Assembly (NCBI RefSeq): GCF_022953055.1
Contig: NZ_JALJEJ010000001.1
Span: 186,001 to 250,000 of the forward strand
Reading direction: 5' to 3'
Length of the DNA stretch: 64,000 nt
DNA from: Mucilaginibacter straminoryzae
Lineage (GTDB): Bacteria > Bacteroidota > Bacteroidia > Sphingobacteriales > Sphingobacteriaceae
A model generated the notes under the pieces. It was not told the origin of the DNA, ran no database searches, and saw nothing but the letters and a program-made list of their open reading frames with translations. Position 1 is the first letter of the stretch; every line of letters begins with the position of its first letter. Shown piece after piece: positions 1 to 8,660 of the stretch. The position numbers and the translations under genes were made by a program.

Positions 1-1679
1 TCCTGAAAACAGACCGGGTGATCACTATCGGTAAGCCTATCGGTAATACGGAAGTTTACATTTTGGATGATCAGCTGAACCCGGTACCATGGGGCGAAAT
101 AGGTGAAATCTATATTTCTGGCGATGGCGTCACGCAAGGCTATTTCGCACAACCCGAACTGGACGCAGAAAAATTTGTAATCGACCCATTTAAAGACGGC
201 AGTGCCAAAATGTACCGCACCGGCGACTTGGGTCAATTGACAGCCGATGACGAGATATTGTATTTAGGGCGTCTGGATAAACAAATAAAAATAAGGGGCT
301 ACCGTATCGAAGCTGGCGAAATAGAATACCAGCTAAAAAAATGTCCAGAAGTGGCCGAAGCCGTGGTGACTACCCGCACAGACCGTAGCCATGACCTTCG
401 CCTGGTAGCGTATGTGATGCTTAAAGATTTTGCGCTAAACTTAAATTTTAAATCCCTTCAGCACGATTTCAAAGACCGGCTTGCGCAAGAGCTACCCTCT
501 TACATGATCCCGTCCGAGTTTTATCTGTTAGAGGAATTACCCCTTACACTGAACGGGAAAATAGATTACAAAGCGCTGCCAGCCGCGGTAAGGAAAACCA
601 CCGGAAAGGTAATTGCTTCTGCCGATACCGAGCTGGAAAAGAATCTTTTTGCGATTTGGGCCGAAGCCCTGGATACTACTGATTTTACTATTGACGATGA
701 TTTTCTTGATGTAGGCGGTCATTCTTTAATTGCGCTTTATATCATGAACGAGATAGAGAAACTGTTAGGCAAAACAGTGCCGATCTCTGCATTGTATGAA
801 TATCCGACCATTCGCAAGTTGGCTGCAGTATTAGATAATGGGATTAGTGACAGCCTTGCGGCGTCATTAGTAAAACTAAAAAGTGGCGGCGACAAACATC
901 CCTTGTACCTGATTCATGGTAATGGGTTAAACCTGCTGAATTTTAATGCGCTTGTGCAATACCTGCCCGATGACCAGCCTGTTTATGGTTTCCAGGCGAT
1001 CGGTTTAAATGCATCTGACGCCGAGATCGGTACGATGGAGCAGGTGGCAGCCCGTTATGTGAAGGAGCTGCTTCACCAAAACCCGGATGGCCCCTATCTA
1101 TTGGCGGGCTACTCTTACGGGGGCAACATTGGTATCGAAATGGCGCGCATCCTGAAGAATATGGGTAAAGAGATCAGGTTGCTGGCGCTGTTTGATGCCA
1201 ATGCCCAGAACTCTGAGAAGTACAATTCGTGGACATCCAGAATCGGTAGAAAGATATTACGCCAAGGCCCTAAAGCGGTGTGGTTCACCAGGTCGCTCGT
1301 TAAAACCCCAGCTAAGGCAATCGGTTATCAGCTGTTTTTGCTGAGGAATAATGCTAATCGGATACTGCAGAAATTAAGATTAGTAAAGCAGGAAAAAAGC
1401 ATTGGTGTTTTTGAACAATTGGAACGGGTAACTCAGAAATATAACGAAGCTTACTACAACTATCGTATCAAACCATATGACGGCGAGATTTACCTGTTTA
1501 AAGCTGCGGAAAGGGTATATTTCGTAGACGATGCCGAGCAGCTTGGATGGGGCAAGTATGCGTTAAAGGTGCATGTTCGCGAAGTGCCTGGTGATCATAA
1601 AACCATGTTTGAAGAGCCAAACGTAGCAACATTTGCCGCTGAACTTACACGTGTCATAGACGCAATAAACTGCGCTTAA
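1..1679 (+). CDS. Nonribosomal peptide synthetase, C-terminal part (A-PCP-TE), 5' truncated by window edge
   Basis: Final module of a peptide synthetase: it activates an amino acid, carries it on a phosphopantetheine arm and releases the product. The frame is open to the first base, so the true start lies upstream. Counting residues from the GTG at 18, adenylation motifs A6 (GEIYISG, 29-35), A7 (YRTGDL, 66-71), A8 (GRLDKQIKIRGYR, 84-96) and the A10 lysine K181 are visible. A carrier domain with GGHSL (serine 236) follows, then a type I thioesterase with GYSYGG (serine 366), probable Asp393 and His527. No condensation domain and no substrate-pocket residues are in view, so substrate and product cannot be inferred. 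The thioesterase marks this as the chain-terminating end of the assembly line. Confidence 0.93.
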   Translation, partial: LKTDRVITIGKPIGNTEVYILDDQLNPVPWGEIGEIYISGDGVTQGYFAQPELDAEKFVIDPFKDGSAKMYRTGDLGQLTADDEILYLGRLDKQIKIRGYRIEAGEIEYQLKKCPEVAEAVVTTRTDRSHDLRLVAYVMLKDFALNLNFKSLQHDFKDRLAQELPSYMIPSEFYLLEELPLTLNGKIDYKALPAAVRKTTGKVIASADTELEKNLFAIWAEALDTTDFTIDDDFLDVGGHSLIALYIMNEIEKLLGKTVPISALYEYPTIRKLAAVLDNGISDSLAASLVKLKSGGDKHPLYLIHGNGLNLLNFNALVQYLPDDQPVYGFQAIGLNASDAEIGTMEQVAARYVKELLHQNPDGPYLLAGYSYGGNIGIEMARILKNMGKEIRLLALFDANAQNSEKYNSWTSRIGRKILRQGPKAVWFTRSLVKTPAKAIGYQLFLLRNNANRILQKLRLVKQEKSIGVFEQLERVTQKYNEAYYNYRIKPYDGEIYLFKAAERVYFVDDAEQLGWGKYALKVHVREVPGDHKTMFEEPNVATFAAELTRVIDAINCA

Positions 1680-1743
1680 CAAATCCGTTGGTGCTTATTA
1701 GTAAGCCCCGCCAATCCAATCAGCTTTCTGTTATATTTACAGG

Positions 1744-2835
1744 GTGATAAAAATCCGGCCTTATTTAAAAAGTAAGTGGCTGCTGGCAGTGTTGCTAACC
1801 ATTCTGCTGATACTGATTGCGCAGCTTTCTGCCATTCCGCTAGTGGTGGAAATGGTCTATTCGAAAGGATTGTTCCGGGGTGTTGCAGTTATCCAGCATT
1901 TGTTGCTTGGGTGGATTCCCTTTAGCATCGGCGATATCCTATACATCCTGCTGATTGTTTACTGTTTGGTTGCGTTTGTTAAATGGCTGGGATTGTTGTT
2001 TAAAGGCCGCTTTAGGCGTTGGGGCGAAGGTATCCTGAATTTTATCATAGGTTTCGAGCTATTACTTTGCGCCTTTTACCTGTTGTGGGGAATCAATTAC
2101 TTCAGGCCGTCCGCGGCTGAACGCCTGAATTTACAGGATACTGCTTACACGTTAACAGATGTAAAAGCTGTGACACGGATGCTGGTTGATAGCGTGAACG
2201 CCACACGTGCGGCACTTGCTCCGGCCGACCTTCATCAAACCAATTCGCAGATCTATCAAACTGCCGCGGAAGCAATTAAGGGATCGAAAGCCATTTCACC
2301 CGAATTAACCGGTTTTATGCCCGCCGTAAAACCCTCTCTAATTAGCTGGCTGTTGAATTACCTAAGCACTTCAGGTTATTATAATCCTTTTACAGGCGAA
2401 GCGCAGATCAATTACCAGATGCCGCTATTTGACAGGCCTTTTACCGCCTGCCATGAAATGTCGCACCAGTTAGGTTTCGGGCGCGAAGACGAAGCAAACT
2501 TTTCCGGCTACCTTGCAGGTATCCATTCCAAAGACCGCTTGTTGAAATATTCTGCGTATTACGAGGGGACGGTAGAGTTTTTAAGATACCTGTACCGCAG
2601 GGACAGCGTGGCCCATCACGAATTGAAAACCATGCTCAGTCCGCAGGTAAAACAGGATATAAAAACAGACAGCCTTTATTGGACAAGCTACGAAAGCCGG
2701 ATCGGTTGGCTCAGCGGCTTATTTTACGACAGGTTTTTAAAGGTAAATAACCAACCTGCAGGGCTGCGTACCTACAACCGTATGATCCGTCTGACGATGG
2801 CCTGGTACCGCCGGAAGAAGTACCCCAAGCAATAA
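1744..2835 (+). CDS. DUF3810 family membrane protein with HExxH metalloprotease-like motif
   Basis: A 363-residue protein matching my memory of the DUF3810 family, common in Bacteroidota and Firmicutes and of unproven function. The N-terminal third has three hydrophobic segments (about residues 12-34, 57-80 and 92-112). The rest looks extracytoplasmic and contains HEMSH (237-241), followed by GFGREDEANF, a zinc-metallopeptidase-like arrangement. The start is a GTG 64 nt after the synthetase stop, with no visible ribosome site. It could be co-transcribed with the synthetase, but nothing links them functionally. A membrane-anchored metallopeptidase is inference from the motif. Confidence 0.8.
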   Translation: MIKIRPYLKSKWLLAVLLTILLILIAQLSAIPLVVEMVYSKGLFRGVAVIQHLLLGWIPFSIGDILYILLIVYCLVAFVKWLGLLFKGRFRRWGEGILNFIIGFELLLCAFYLLWGINYFRPSAAERLNLQDTAYTLTDVKAVTRMLVDSVNATRAALAPADLHQTNSQIYQTAAEAIKGSKAISPELTGFMPAVKPSLISWLLNYLSTSGYYNPFTGEAQINYQMPLFDRPFTACHEMSHQLGFGREDEANFSGYLAGIHSKDRLLKYSAYYEGTVEFLRYLYRRDSVAHHELKTMLSPQVKQDIKTDSLYWTSYESRIGWLSGLFYDRFLKVNNQPAGLRTYNRMIRLTMAWYRRKKYPKQ

Positions 2836-3039
2836 GGCTTTGAAACCACTTTCAGGAGTATGATTTCCTGCACTCGTTCCCGAAGTTTATTTCCTGATTT
2901 TGGATAAAAATTAACCTTGGCTATATAAATTTACCTGCTACGATTATTTGCAAAATTGTACTAAAAACGCAAACACAATGCATTTTCGGGGGTTTGTGTT
3001 TTGGGTAAAGTTTCCTAACTTGACCTATATATATCTATA

Positions 3040-4464
3040 ATGAGAGTTTATCATCTTGGTGCTGAATGCTACCCCGTAGCTAAGGTTGGGGGGCTGGCAG
3101 ATGTGGTGGGCGCGTTACCTAAATACCAATGTCAGGCGGGTTTACAAGCCGCCGTGGTTTTGCCATACTATAACCGCCAGTTTGTGCGCGAGCACCAGTT
3201 TGATGTCGTCTTCGTAGCATCTACGCTTTTAGGTCATCGACGATTTGATTTCGAGATTTTAAAGGAAAGAGATAATGCCCTCGGTTTCGAGCTATACCTG
3301 ATCCGAGCACCCGGTTTGCTGGACAGGGAAAATGTATACAGTTACCCGGATGAGACAGAACAGTTCATTGCGTATCAACTGGCCTTCCTGGATTGGATCA
3401 ACTGGTCGCAGCAAACACCGGATATCATCCATTGTCATGACCATCATGCCGGGCTAATCCCTTTCCTGCTCTACCACTCAGTGATCTACAAACGTCTGAA
3501 GCATGTACCTACAGTATTTACTATTCATAACGGACAGTATCATGGCGCGTTCGGCTGGGATAAGGTAGGTTATCTGCCAGAAATAGACATGACGGTAGGC
3601 GGACTGCTCGACTGGAACGGCGGCATTAATCCGTTGGCTGCTGCTGTTAAATGTTGCTCTAAGTTTACCACGGTTTCTCCAAGCTACCTGGAAGAACTGA
3701 AGGTGCAAAGTAACGGGCTGGAGCACTTGTTTGAGATGGAAGAAGGCCGCGGTGTAGGTGTCCTTAACGGTATCGACAGCCAGGTTTGGGATCCGGCGAA
3801 CGATGCCATGATTGCTGCTAAATTTTCAGCAAAAAAAATAGATCCGGGTAAGGCGCAAAACAAATTGGCGCTGTGCGAGCGTTTCGGTCTTTCGCCGGAT
3901 AAACCTTTAATCTCATTCATCGGCCGCTTGGTTACTGAAAAAGGGGCCGATCTGTTGCCCGAAGCCGTCAGCCGCAGTTTGAATGAGCTGGGCGACCAAC
4001 TAAATATCCTGGTTTTAGGAACCGGTGATATTTATATTCAGGATGAATTAAGGCATTTGCTGGATGCGCATCCGAATGTTTATAATGCTTACCTTGGCTA
4101 TGACGAGAAGCTATCGCACCTGATTTATTCGGGCTCAGACTTTTTGCTGATGCCTTCGCGGGTAGAGCCATGTGGTCTTAATCAGCTTTATGCATTGCGT
4201 TATGGTACAGTTCCAATTGTCCGAAGTACAGGCGGGTTAAAAGATTCGGTGATTGACTTCGAACAGCCTGATGGCTATGGTATCAGGTTTGAAGAAGCTT
4301 CGGTTGATGATATTTGCGTAGCGGTAAAACGTGCCGTAGAATTGTATCAGAACACAGCGCAACTTGAATTATTACGTAAAAGAATGATGGGGCTCGATTT
4401 TTCGTGGGATCAATCGGCCGGTCAATATATCCAATTATATCAAAGTCTAATACCTAAATTATGA
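3040..4464 (+). CDS. glgA: Glycogen synthase (ADP-glucose starch synthase, GT5)
   Basis: Transfers glucose from ADP-glucose to the growing alpha-1,4-glucan. The N-terminus carries the GT5 ADP-glucose motif KVGGLADVVGALPK (residues 15-28). The C-terminal half has the GT-B nucleotide-binding region, with FIGRLVTEKG and the conserved EPCGLNQLYALRYG block. At 474 residues it is close to the E. coli enzyme (477). It overlaps glgC by four bases (ATGA), so the two are translationally coupled and glycogen synthesis is probably one transcript. The 204-nt upstream gap has a TAACTTGA near-match to the -7 box at about 3018. Confidence 0.96.
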   Translation: MRVYHLGAECYPVAKVGGLADVVGALPKYQCQAGLQAAVVLPYYNRQFVREHQFDVVFVASTLLGHRRFDFEILKERDNALGFELYLIRAPGLLDRENVYSYPDETEQFIAYQLAFLDWINWSQQTPDIIHCHDHHAGLIPFLLYHSVIYKRLKHVPTVFTIHNGQYHGAFGWDKVGYLPEIDMTVGGLLDWNGGINPLAAAVKCCSKFTTVSPSYLEELKVQSNGLEHLFEMEEGRGVGVLNGIDSQVWDPANDAMIAAKFSAKKIDPGKAQNKLALCERFGLSPDKPLISFIGRLVTEKGADLLPEAVSRSLNELGDQLNILVLGTGDIYIQDELRHLLDAHPNVYNAYLGYDEKLSHLIYSGSDFLLMPSRVEPCGLNQLYALRYGTVPIVRSTGGLKDSVIDFEQPDGYGIRFEEASVDDICVAVKRAVELYQNTAQLELLRKRMMGLDFSWDQSAGQYIQLYQSLIPKL

Positions 4465-5723
4465 TCTCAAAAGTTATAAGCATTGTGCTTGGCGGCGGGC
4501 AGGGTACCCGTTTATCACCGCTTACAGCCACTCGCTCTAAACCTGCTGTACCGATTGCAGGTAAATACCGCCTTGTCGACATCCCTATTTCCAACTGTTT
4601 ACACTCGGGTATCGATCGCATATTCGTGTTAACGCAGTTCAATTCGGCTTCGTTAAACAAGCACATCAAAAATACCTACCACTTCAGTAGTTTCAGCGAA
4701 GCTTTTGTAGATATCCTTGCAGCAGAGCAAACGCCTTCGAGTGTGGCCTGGTTCCAGGGCACGGCAGATGCGGTACGCCAGAGCCTGCACCACCTGAGCG
4801 TTTACGACTTTGAGTATGTACTGATCTTGTCAGGCGACCAACTGTACCAGATGGACTTCCGCGAGATGATCGATCAGCATATCGAAAAGCAGGCCGATAT
4901 TTCTATCGCCACCATTCCGGTACATGCCAATGATGTTCCGGGCTTCGGTATTTTAAAAACCGATGAAGAAAACAATATCACTGCGTTTATTGAGAAGCCT
5001 AAAAAGGACTTCGAAAGCTGGTCATCTGAAGTAAGCCCCGAGATGCAGGCGCAAGGACGTACTTACCTGGCCTCTATGGGTATTTACATCTTCAACAAGA
5101 AGACCCTTTACGATCTGTTGCAAGGCAATGACCGGACAGATTTTGGTAAAGAGATCCTTCCGCAATCAATAGAAACGCACAAGGTAATCAGCTATCAGTA
5201 CGAAGGTTACTGGACCGATATAGGTACCATTCCATCATTCTTCGAAGCAAACATTGAATTGACAGATGATATCCCGCAGTTTAACCTGTTCGATAAGAAC
5301 TTTATCTACACCCGCGCGCGGATGCTGCCGCCGTCAAAAGTCATCGGCACCTATCTGGATAAGGCCATTATTTCTGATGGTTGTATTATTAATGCTGCTA
5401 AAATTACCCGTTCTGTAATTGGTATCCGTACACGTATCGGCAATGATACCATGATTGAAAACTGTTACGTAATGGGTAGCGATAATTATCAGACGCTGGA
5501 GCAGATAGAGCAATCGCGTGTGGCTAATTCGCCGATTATGGGTATCGGCGACAGGTGTATCATCAAAAACGCCATTATTGATAAGAACTGTTACATCGGT
5601 AACGATGTGAAGATCAATTGCGGTAGTAAACTACCTGATGGCGATTACGGTTCATACACCAGCCAGGACGGTATCGTAGTAATTAAGAAACGCGCGATAA
5701 TCCCGCACGGTACAGTGATTTAA
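4461..5723 (+). CDS. glgC: Glucose-1-phosphate adenylyltransferase (ADP-glucose pyrophosphorylase)
   Basis: Makes ADP-glucose from glucose-1-phosphate and ATP, the committed and usually allosterically controlled step of glycogen synthesis. It has the nucleotidyltransferase signature GGGQGTRLSPLT (11-22) followed by RSKPAVP, then SGDQLYQMD and a left-handed beta-helix C-terminal half with isoleucine-rich hexapeptide turns. At 420 residues the length is normal. It follows glgA with a 4-nt overlap, supplying substrate for the synthase. No branching or debranching enzyme gene is within the window. Confidence 0.97.
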   Translation: MISKVISIVLGGGQGTRLSPLTATRSKPAVPIAGKYRLVDIPISNCLHSGIDRIFVLTQFNSASLNKHIKNTYHFSSFSEAFVDILAAEQTPSSVAWFQGTADAVRQSLHHLSVYDFEYVLILSGDQLYQMDFREMIDQHIEKQADISIATIPVHANDVPGFGILKTDEENNITAFIEKPKKDFESWSSEVSPEMQAQGRTYLASMGIYIFNKKTLYDLLQGNDRTDFGKEILPQSIETHKVISYQYEGYWTDIGTIPSFFEANIELTDDIPQFNLFDKNFIYTRARMLPPSKVIGTYLDKAIISDGCIINAAKITRSVIGIRTRIGNDTMIENCYVMGSDNYQTLEQIEQSRVANSPIMGIGDRCIIKNAIIDKNCYIGNDVKINCGSKLPDGDYGSYTSQDGIVVIKKRAIIPHGTVI

Positions 5724-5775
5724 AACAATAGTGCTTTGTATGATGTTGATATCAGCCAATATTAAAACAATCATT

Positions 5776-5952
5776 ATGAAAAAGATCATTTGTTTATTAG
5801 CCGTAGCGGCTATCGGTTTCAGCAGCGTTGTTGCGGCCCCTGTTAAAGCTTTTCAAACAGACACCGCTAAGGTGAAAGTGAAACACAAAGCTCACAAAAC
5901 CAAGATTAAAAAGAAAAGAGCAGTGGTAAAGAAAGATTCCAGCAAGATGTAA
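5776..5952 (+). CDS. Small lysine-rich secreted protein of unknown function
   Basis: A 58-residue protein with a clean Sec signal (MKKIICLLAVAAIGF..., cleavage probably near residues 20-23). The mature part is extremely basic, built of Lys/His/Val/Thr runs such as KVKVKHKAHKTKIKKKRAVV. A longer reading from a GTG at 5731 is possible, but the ATG at 5776 starts the canonical signal peptide, so I chose that. It lies 52 nt after glgC and is followed by a strong terminator, so it could be the last gene of the glycogen transcript or have its own promoter. I do not recognise a family. Polyanion binding is speculation from charge alone. Confidence 0.7.
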   Translation: MKKIICLLAVAAIGFSSVVAAPVKAFQTDTAKVKVKHKAHKTKIKKKRAVVKKDSSKM

Positions 5953-5976
5953 GCTTCACCGCAAAAGTGTAAGCAT

Positions 5977-6010
5977 AAAAAAGCTCCCCGGATTAATTCG
6001 GGGAGCTTTT
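5977..6010. terminator. Bidirectional intrinsic terminator
   Basis: A perfect stem (AAAGCTCCCCG paired with CGGGGAGCTTT, 8-nt loop) is flanked by A-runs on the left and T-runs on the right. It therefore works for the small secreted protein on plus and for the hydrolase gene on minus, which converge here. Confidence 0.85.
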
Positions 6011-6034
6011 GTTTTATAGCGATATTGTAATGTA

Positions 6035-6712
6035 TTATAACTCTACAGATTCGCCAATTCCGGGCAACTGGATATTGATACCCGCTTTAATAAATTTCTC
6101 GCGTGCTTCTTCTTTGTCGATCTTAATTACCGGGAAAGAATCATAGTGTATACCAACCACGTTCTTACAGTTAACAAATCCGGCTGCTTTAATGGCATCG
6201 TCCACACCCATGGTATAGTTATCGCCAATAGGTAAAAATGCCCATTCGATATTTTCATCCGCCAATAACTTCATGTCATAAGTAAGGGCGGTATCACCGG
6301 CGAAGTAAATGTTTTTGCCTTCATTGGTATAGATCACGTACCCGGCAGGGTTGCCACCCGGGTTGCCATCTGGCAGGGTGCTCGAATGCACAGCGTTCAC
6401 CATTTTTACACGGCCAAACTCAAAGTTAAAACCGCCGCCAATGTTCATGCCATGCGCCTGGATATCTTGTTTACCTAACCAATCTGCAATTTCTGCAATA
6501 CAGATCACTTTTGCGCCGCTGTTTTTTTGAACAGTTACCAGGTCGGCAACGTGGTCGCCGTGGCCATGACTTACCAAAATATAGTCTGGTTTAAGGCTGT
6601 TTACATCAATGTGTGACGCCAGTTGGTTATAAGTGATAAAGGGATCGAATAAAAGTTTTTTGCCGCCGGTCTCTATCTCAACGGTAGACTGGCCGTAATA
6701 AGTTGCTTTCAT
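6035..6712 (-). CDS. UPF0173 metal-dependent hydrolase (metallo-beta-lactamase fold)
   Basis: A 225-residue hydrolase of the MBL superfamily, UPF0173 branch. The metal site HGHGDH lies near residues 50-55, with a later GDTAL segment and a C-terminal IHYDSFP histidine. The physiological substrate of the family is unknown. The frame extends 20 residues upstream, but the ATG at 6712 begins the standard family start (MKATYYGQSTV), and the extension would run into the preceding ybaB-like gene. It sits 22 nt after that gene and is probably co-transcribed. There is no signal peptide, so it is cytoplasmic. Confidence 0.9.
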   Translation of the reverse strand: MKATYYGQSTVEIETGGKKLLFDPFITYNQLASHIDVNSLKPDYILVSHGHGDHVADLVTVQKNSGAKVICIAEIADWLGKQDIQAHGMNIGGGFNFEFGRVKMVNAVHSSTLPDGNPGGNPAGYVIYTNEGKNIYFAGDTALTYDMKLLADENIEWAFLPIGDNYTMGVDDAIKAAGFVNCKNVVGIHYDSFPVIKIDKEEAREKFIKAGINIQLPGIGESVEL

Positions 6713-6734
6713 AAATAGTGATATTTTATAAGGG

Positions 6735-7049
6735 TTATTTGCCGAATAAGTTACCCAGGCCGCCAAAGCCACCCAGCATTTGCTGCGTCATGGCGGCCAT
6801 TTCGCTCTGGCTGATATTCTCTGCCTGCTCCATTGCCTTGTTCACCGCTACAACTAAAAGTTCTTCCAGTTCTTCGCGGTCTGCTTCCTGATAAAATGCT
6901 TCATCTATACTTACAGATTGCAGCACTTTATTGGCATTGGCAGTTACGGTAATTTTTCCGCCTTCGGCAGCACCGGTAACGGTAATGTTATCCAGGCGTT
7001 GTTTTACTTCGCCTGCTTTTTGCTGTGCTTCAAATATTTTATCGAACAT
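6735..7049 (-). CDS. YbaB/EbfC family nucleoid-associated DNA-binding protein
   Basis: A 104-residue protein of the YbaB/EbfC family, small dimeric DNA-binding proteins of the nucleoid. Typical features are the amphipathic N-terminal helix, a central GGKITVTANA beta segment, EELEELLVVAVNKAMEQ, and a Gly/Phe-rich tail (GGFGGLGNLFGK). In many bacteria it neighbours dnaX and recR; here it is instead followed by an UPF0173 hydrolase. It is probably first gene of a two-gene minus-strand unit. Confidence 0.92.
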   Translation of the reverse strand: MFDKIFEAQQKAGEVKQRLDNITVTGAAEGGKITVTANANKVLQSVSIDEAFYQEADREELEELLVVAVNKAMEQAENISQSEMAAMTQQMLGGFGGLGNLFGK

Positions 7050-7127
7050 AATGCTTTGGTTTTCGATTTCGAAATTAACCTCTCAGTATCGTTATTGTTT
7101 ATATTATTCTGTTAAGATTTAGTCATT

Positions 7128-8342
7128 TTACTGGTCTTCTGCCGTATCGCCGTTACCGCTATAAGCGCCCTTACGTACGATTGGCATGCCTGTAATCTTA
7201 AACAGATCATCCAGATGGAGTAAGCTGCCATTCACCAGGTTGCCCAGTAATACAATGGTGATATCGTTTTTCATATCGCGCAGGTAAATATGCCTGAAAC
7301 CATGCCACCAGCCGGTATGGTAAACCACCTTCTGGCCAGGTCCTTCAAATATACGCCAGCCGTAACCATAATTAAAATGTCCGCGGATCATGGGATTGCG
7401 AGGGGTGTAAGCCGAATCCTGTGTGGCAGGCTTAATCAGTAAACCGGCACGCAGCGCACGGTCGAACAAAAATAAATCGCCTACCGTACTGTAGATTCCT
7501 TTATCGCCTACCGGGCCGTCTAAAAAGTTCTGGGCTACAGAATAGCGCCAGCTGTTACGGTCGTGCCCGACAACGTCTACCGGTATTTTATCATAAGTTG
7601 CTTTGGAATAAACATCGGTATGGTGCATGCCCGCAGGTTTAAAAATATTCTCGTGCATGTATTGGGCATATGGTATTCCGGTTACCTTCTCGATAATCGA
7701 TCCCAGTACCATAAAGTTAGAGTTGTTGTACAGGAACCGCGCGTTAGGCTTATTAAAAGGATGTGGCTTGTATTGAGCGATCAACTCCATCTCTTGCGCA
7801 TTACTGATACCTTTGCGTTGGTCGCGATGCTCTTTGCGGTAAATGTCGTCTGTAAAATAAACATAGTTCATCATCCCGGAGCGGTGCGTTAACAGCAGGC
7901 GGATAGTAACACCTTCGTACGGAAAGTTCGGGAAGAAGTCGCGCACATCCTGGTCAAGCTTTATTTTACCTCGCTCCCACAATTGCATAATGGCTGTCCC
8001 GGTCATGGTTTTGGTGACGGAAGCCAACTCGAACCGAGAATTCAGTTTCAGGCTATCCCGGGTAAGGTAGTTAGCCCAGCCGAAAGAATTTTCATAAATG
8101 ATTTTCCCTTTTTTTGCGACAAGCACATTTCCGTTGAAGCCGCTGTTTTTATGTAAATGCTGCATAAAAGCATCGATACGCGGGTCAGCATCCTTCGGAT
8201 TATAAGCCATCAGCTTTTGGGTATCCAGTGGCGCTGCCTTAGTTTCAGCGGTGTCTTTATTACCAGAATGATTGGATGAACAGGAGATTGTTGTTGAAGC
8301 GAAACAAAGTAAAGCTAAACCTTTTATAAACTTACCACACAT
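7128..8342 (-). CDS. Serine hydrolase lipoprotein, class C beta-lactamase / penicillin-binding-protein family
   Basis: A 404-residue lipoprotein (signal ending TTISC, lipidated Cys21) with a class C beta-lactamase-like domain. The catalytic SxxK is SVTK (Ser108, Lys111), the YxN element is YNN (205-207), and a late HTG box stands in for KTG. The family contains D-Ala-D-Ala peptidases, esterases and some true beta-lactamases; sequence alone does not tell which. It faces the cell exterior or periplasm. A second family member lies at 55289-56821. Confidence 0.88.
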   Translation of the reverse strand: MCGKFIKGLALLCFASTTISCSSNHSGNKDTAETKAAPLDTQKLMAYNPKDADPRIDAFMQHLHKNSGFNGNVLVAKKGKIIYENSFGWANYLTRDSLKLNSRFELASVTKTMTGTAIMQLWERGKIKLDQDVRDFFPNFPYEGVTIRLLLTHRSGMMNYVYFTDDIYRKEHRDQRKGISNAQEMELIAQYKPHPFNKPNARFLYNNSNFMVLGSIIEKVTGIPYAQYMHENIFKPAGMHHTDVYSKATYDKIPVDVVGHDRNSWRYSVAQNFLDGPVGDKGIYSTVGDLFLFDRALRAGLLIKPATQDSAYTPRNPMIRGHFNYGYGWRIFEGPGQKVVYHTGWWHGFRHIYLRDMKNDITIVLLGNLVNGSLLHLDDLFKITGMPIVRKGAYSGNGDTAEDQ

Positions 8343-8660
8343 GGGGGAGACTGCAATTTTATTTAGAACGCGAAAGTCTGAAAATTAAATATCAGTTAGG
8401 AAGTAAACTTTTAAATATTTTACGCTCGTGAAAAATTATTTACAGTTTATTTACCGCTGGCGAAACAGTTATCAATCCTGAAGTACTCCGAGTTATACTA
8501 TTGGTTAATTAAGGTAGGTCTATAAACAGGCCCCAAGGCCCTATGCTAAAGCATTTGCACACCATAGGTAAAAAACTAATTGCAATTAGGGGTAAAACAC
8601 AGCTTCCCCTTTGTGCTTGTGTGTAAATACCTAACTTTGCACCGCAAAAATCTAACAATC
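8343..8660. other. 318-nt divergent intergenic region before fumC
   Basis: No open frame or RNA gene was recognised. It holds the fumC promoter at its right end and two short palindromes (GGCC CCAA GGCC and ATGCTAAAGCAT near 8530-8550) of unknown role. Otherwise it is AT-rich divergent spacer. Confidence 0.5.
8611..8639 (+). promoter_or_regulatory. Bacteroidota-type promoter of fumC
   Basis: TTG at 8611-8613 and a perfect TAACTTTG (TAnnTTTG) at 8632-8639 are spaced by 18 nt, matching the housekeeping sigma consensus of the phylum. The predicted start leaves a leader of roughly 15 nt before ATG 8661. Confidence 0.7.

Noticed and set aside
5731..5775. GTG start 15 codons upstream for the lysine-rich protein
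   Set aside because: It would place charged and hydrophobic residues before a complete signal peptide that begins at ATG 5776.
8343..8660. tRNA or small gene in the fumC upstream gap
   Set aside because: No cloverleaf, CCA end or plausible frame was seen; the promoter explains the right end.
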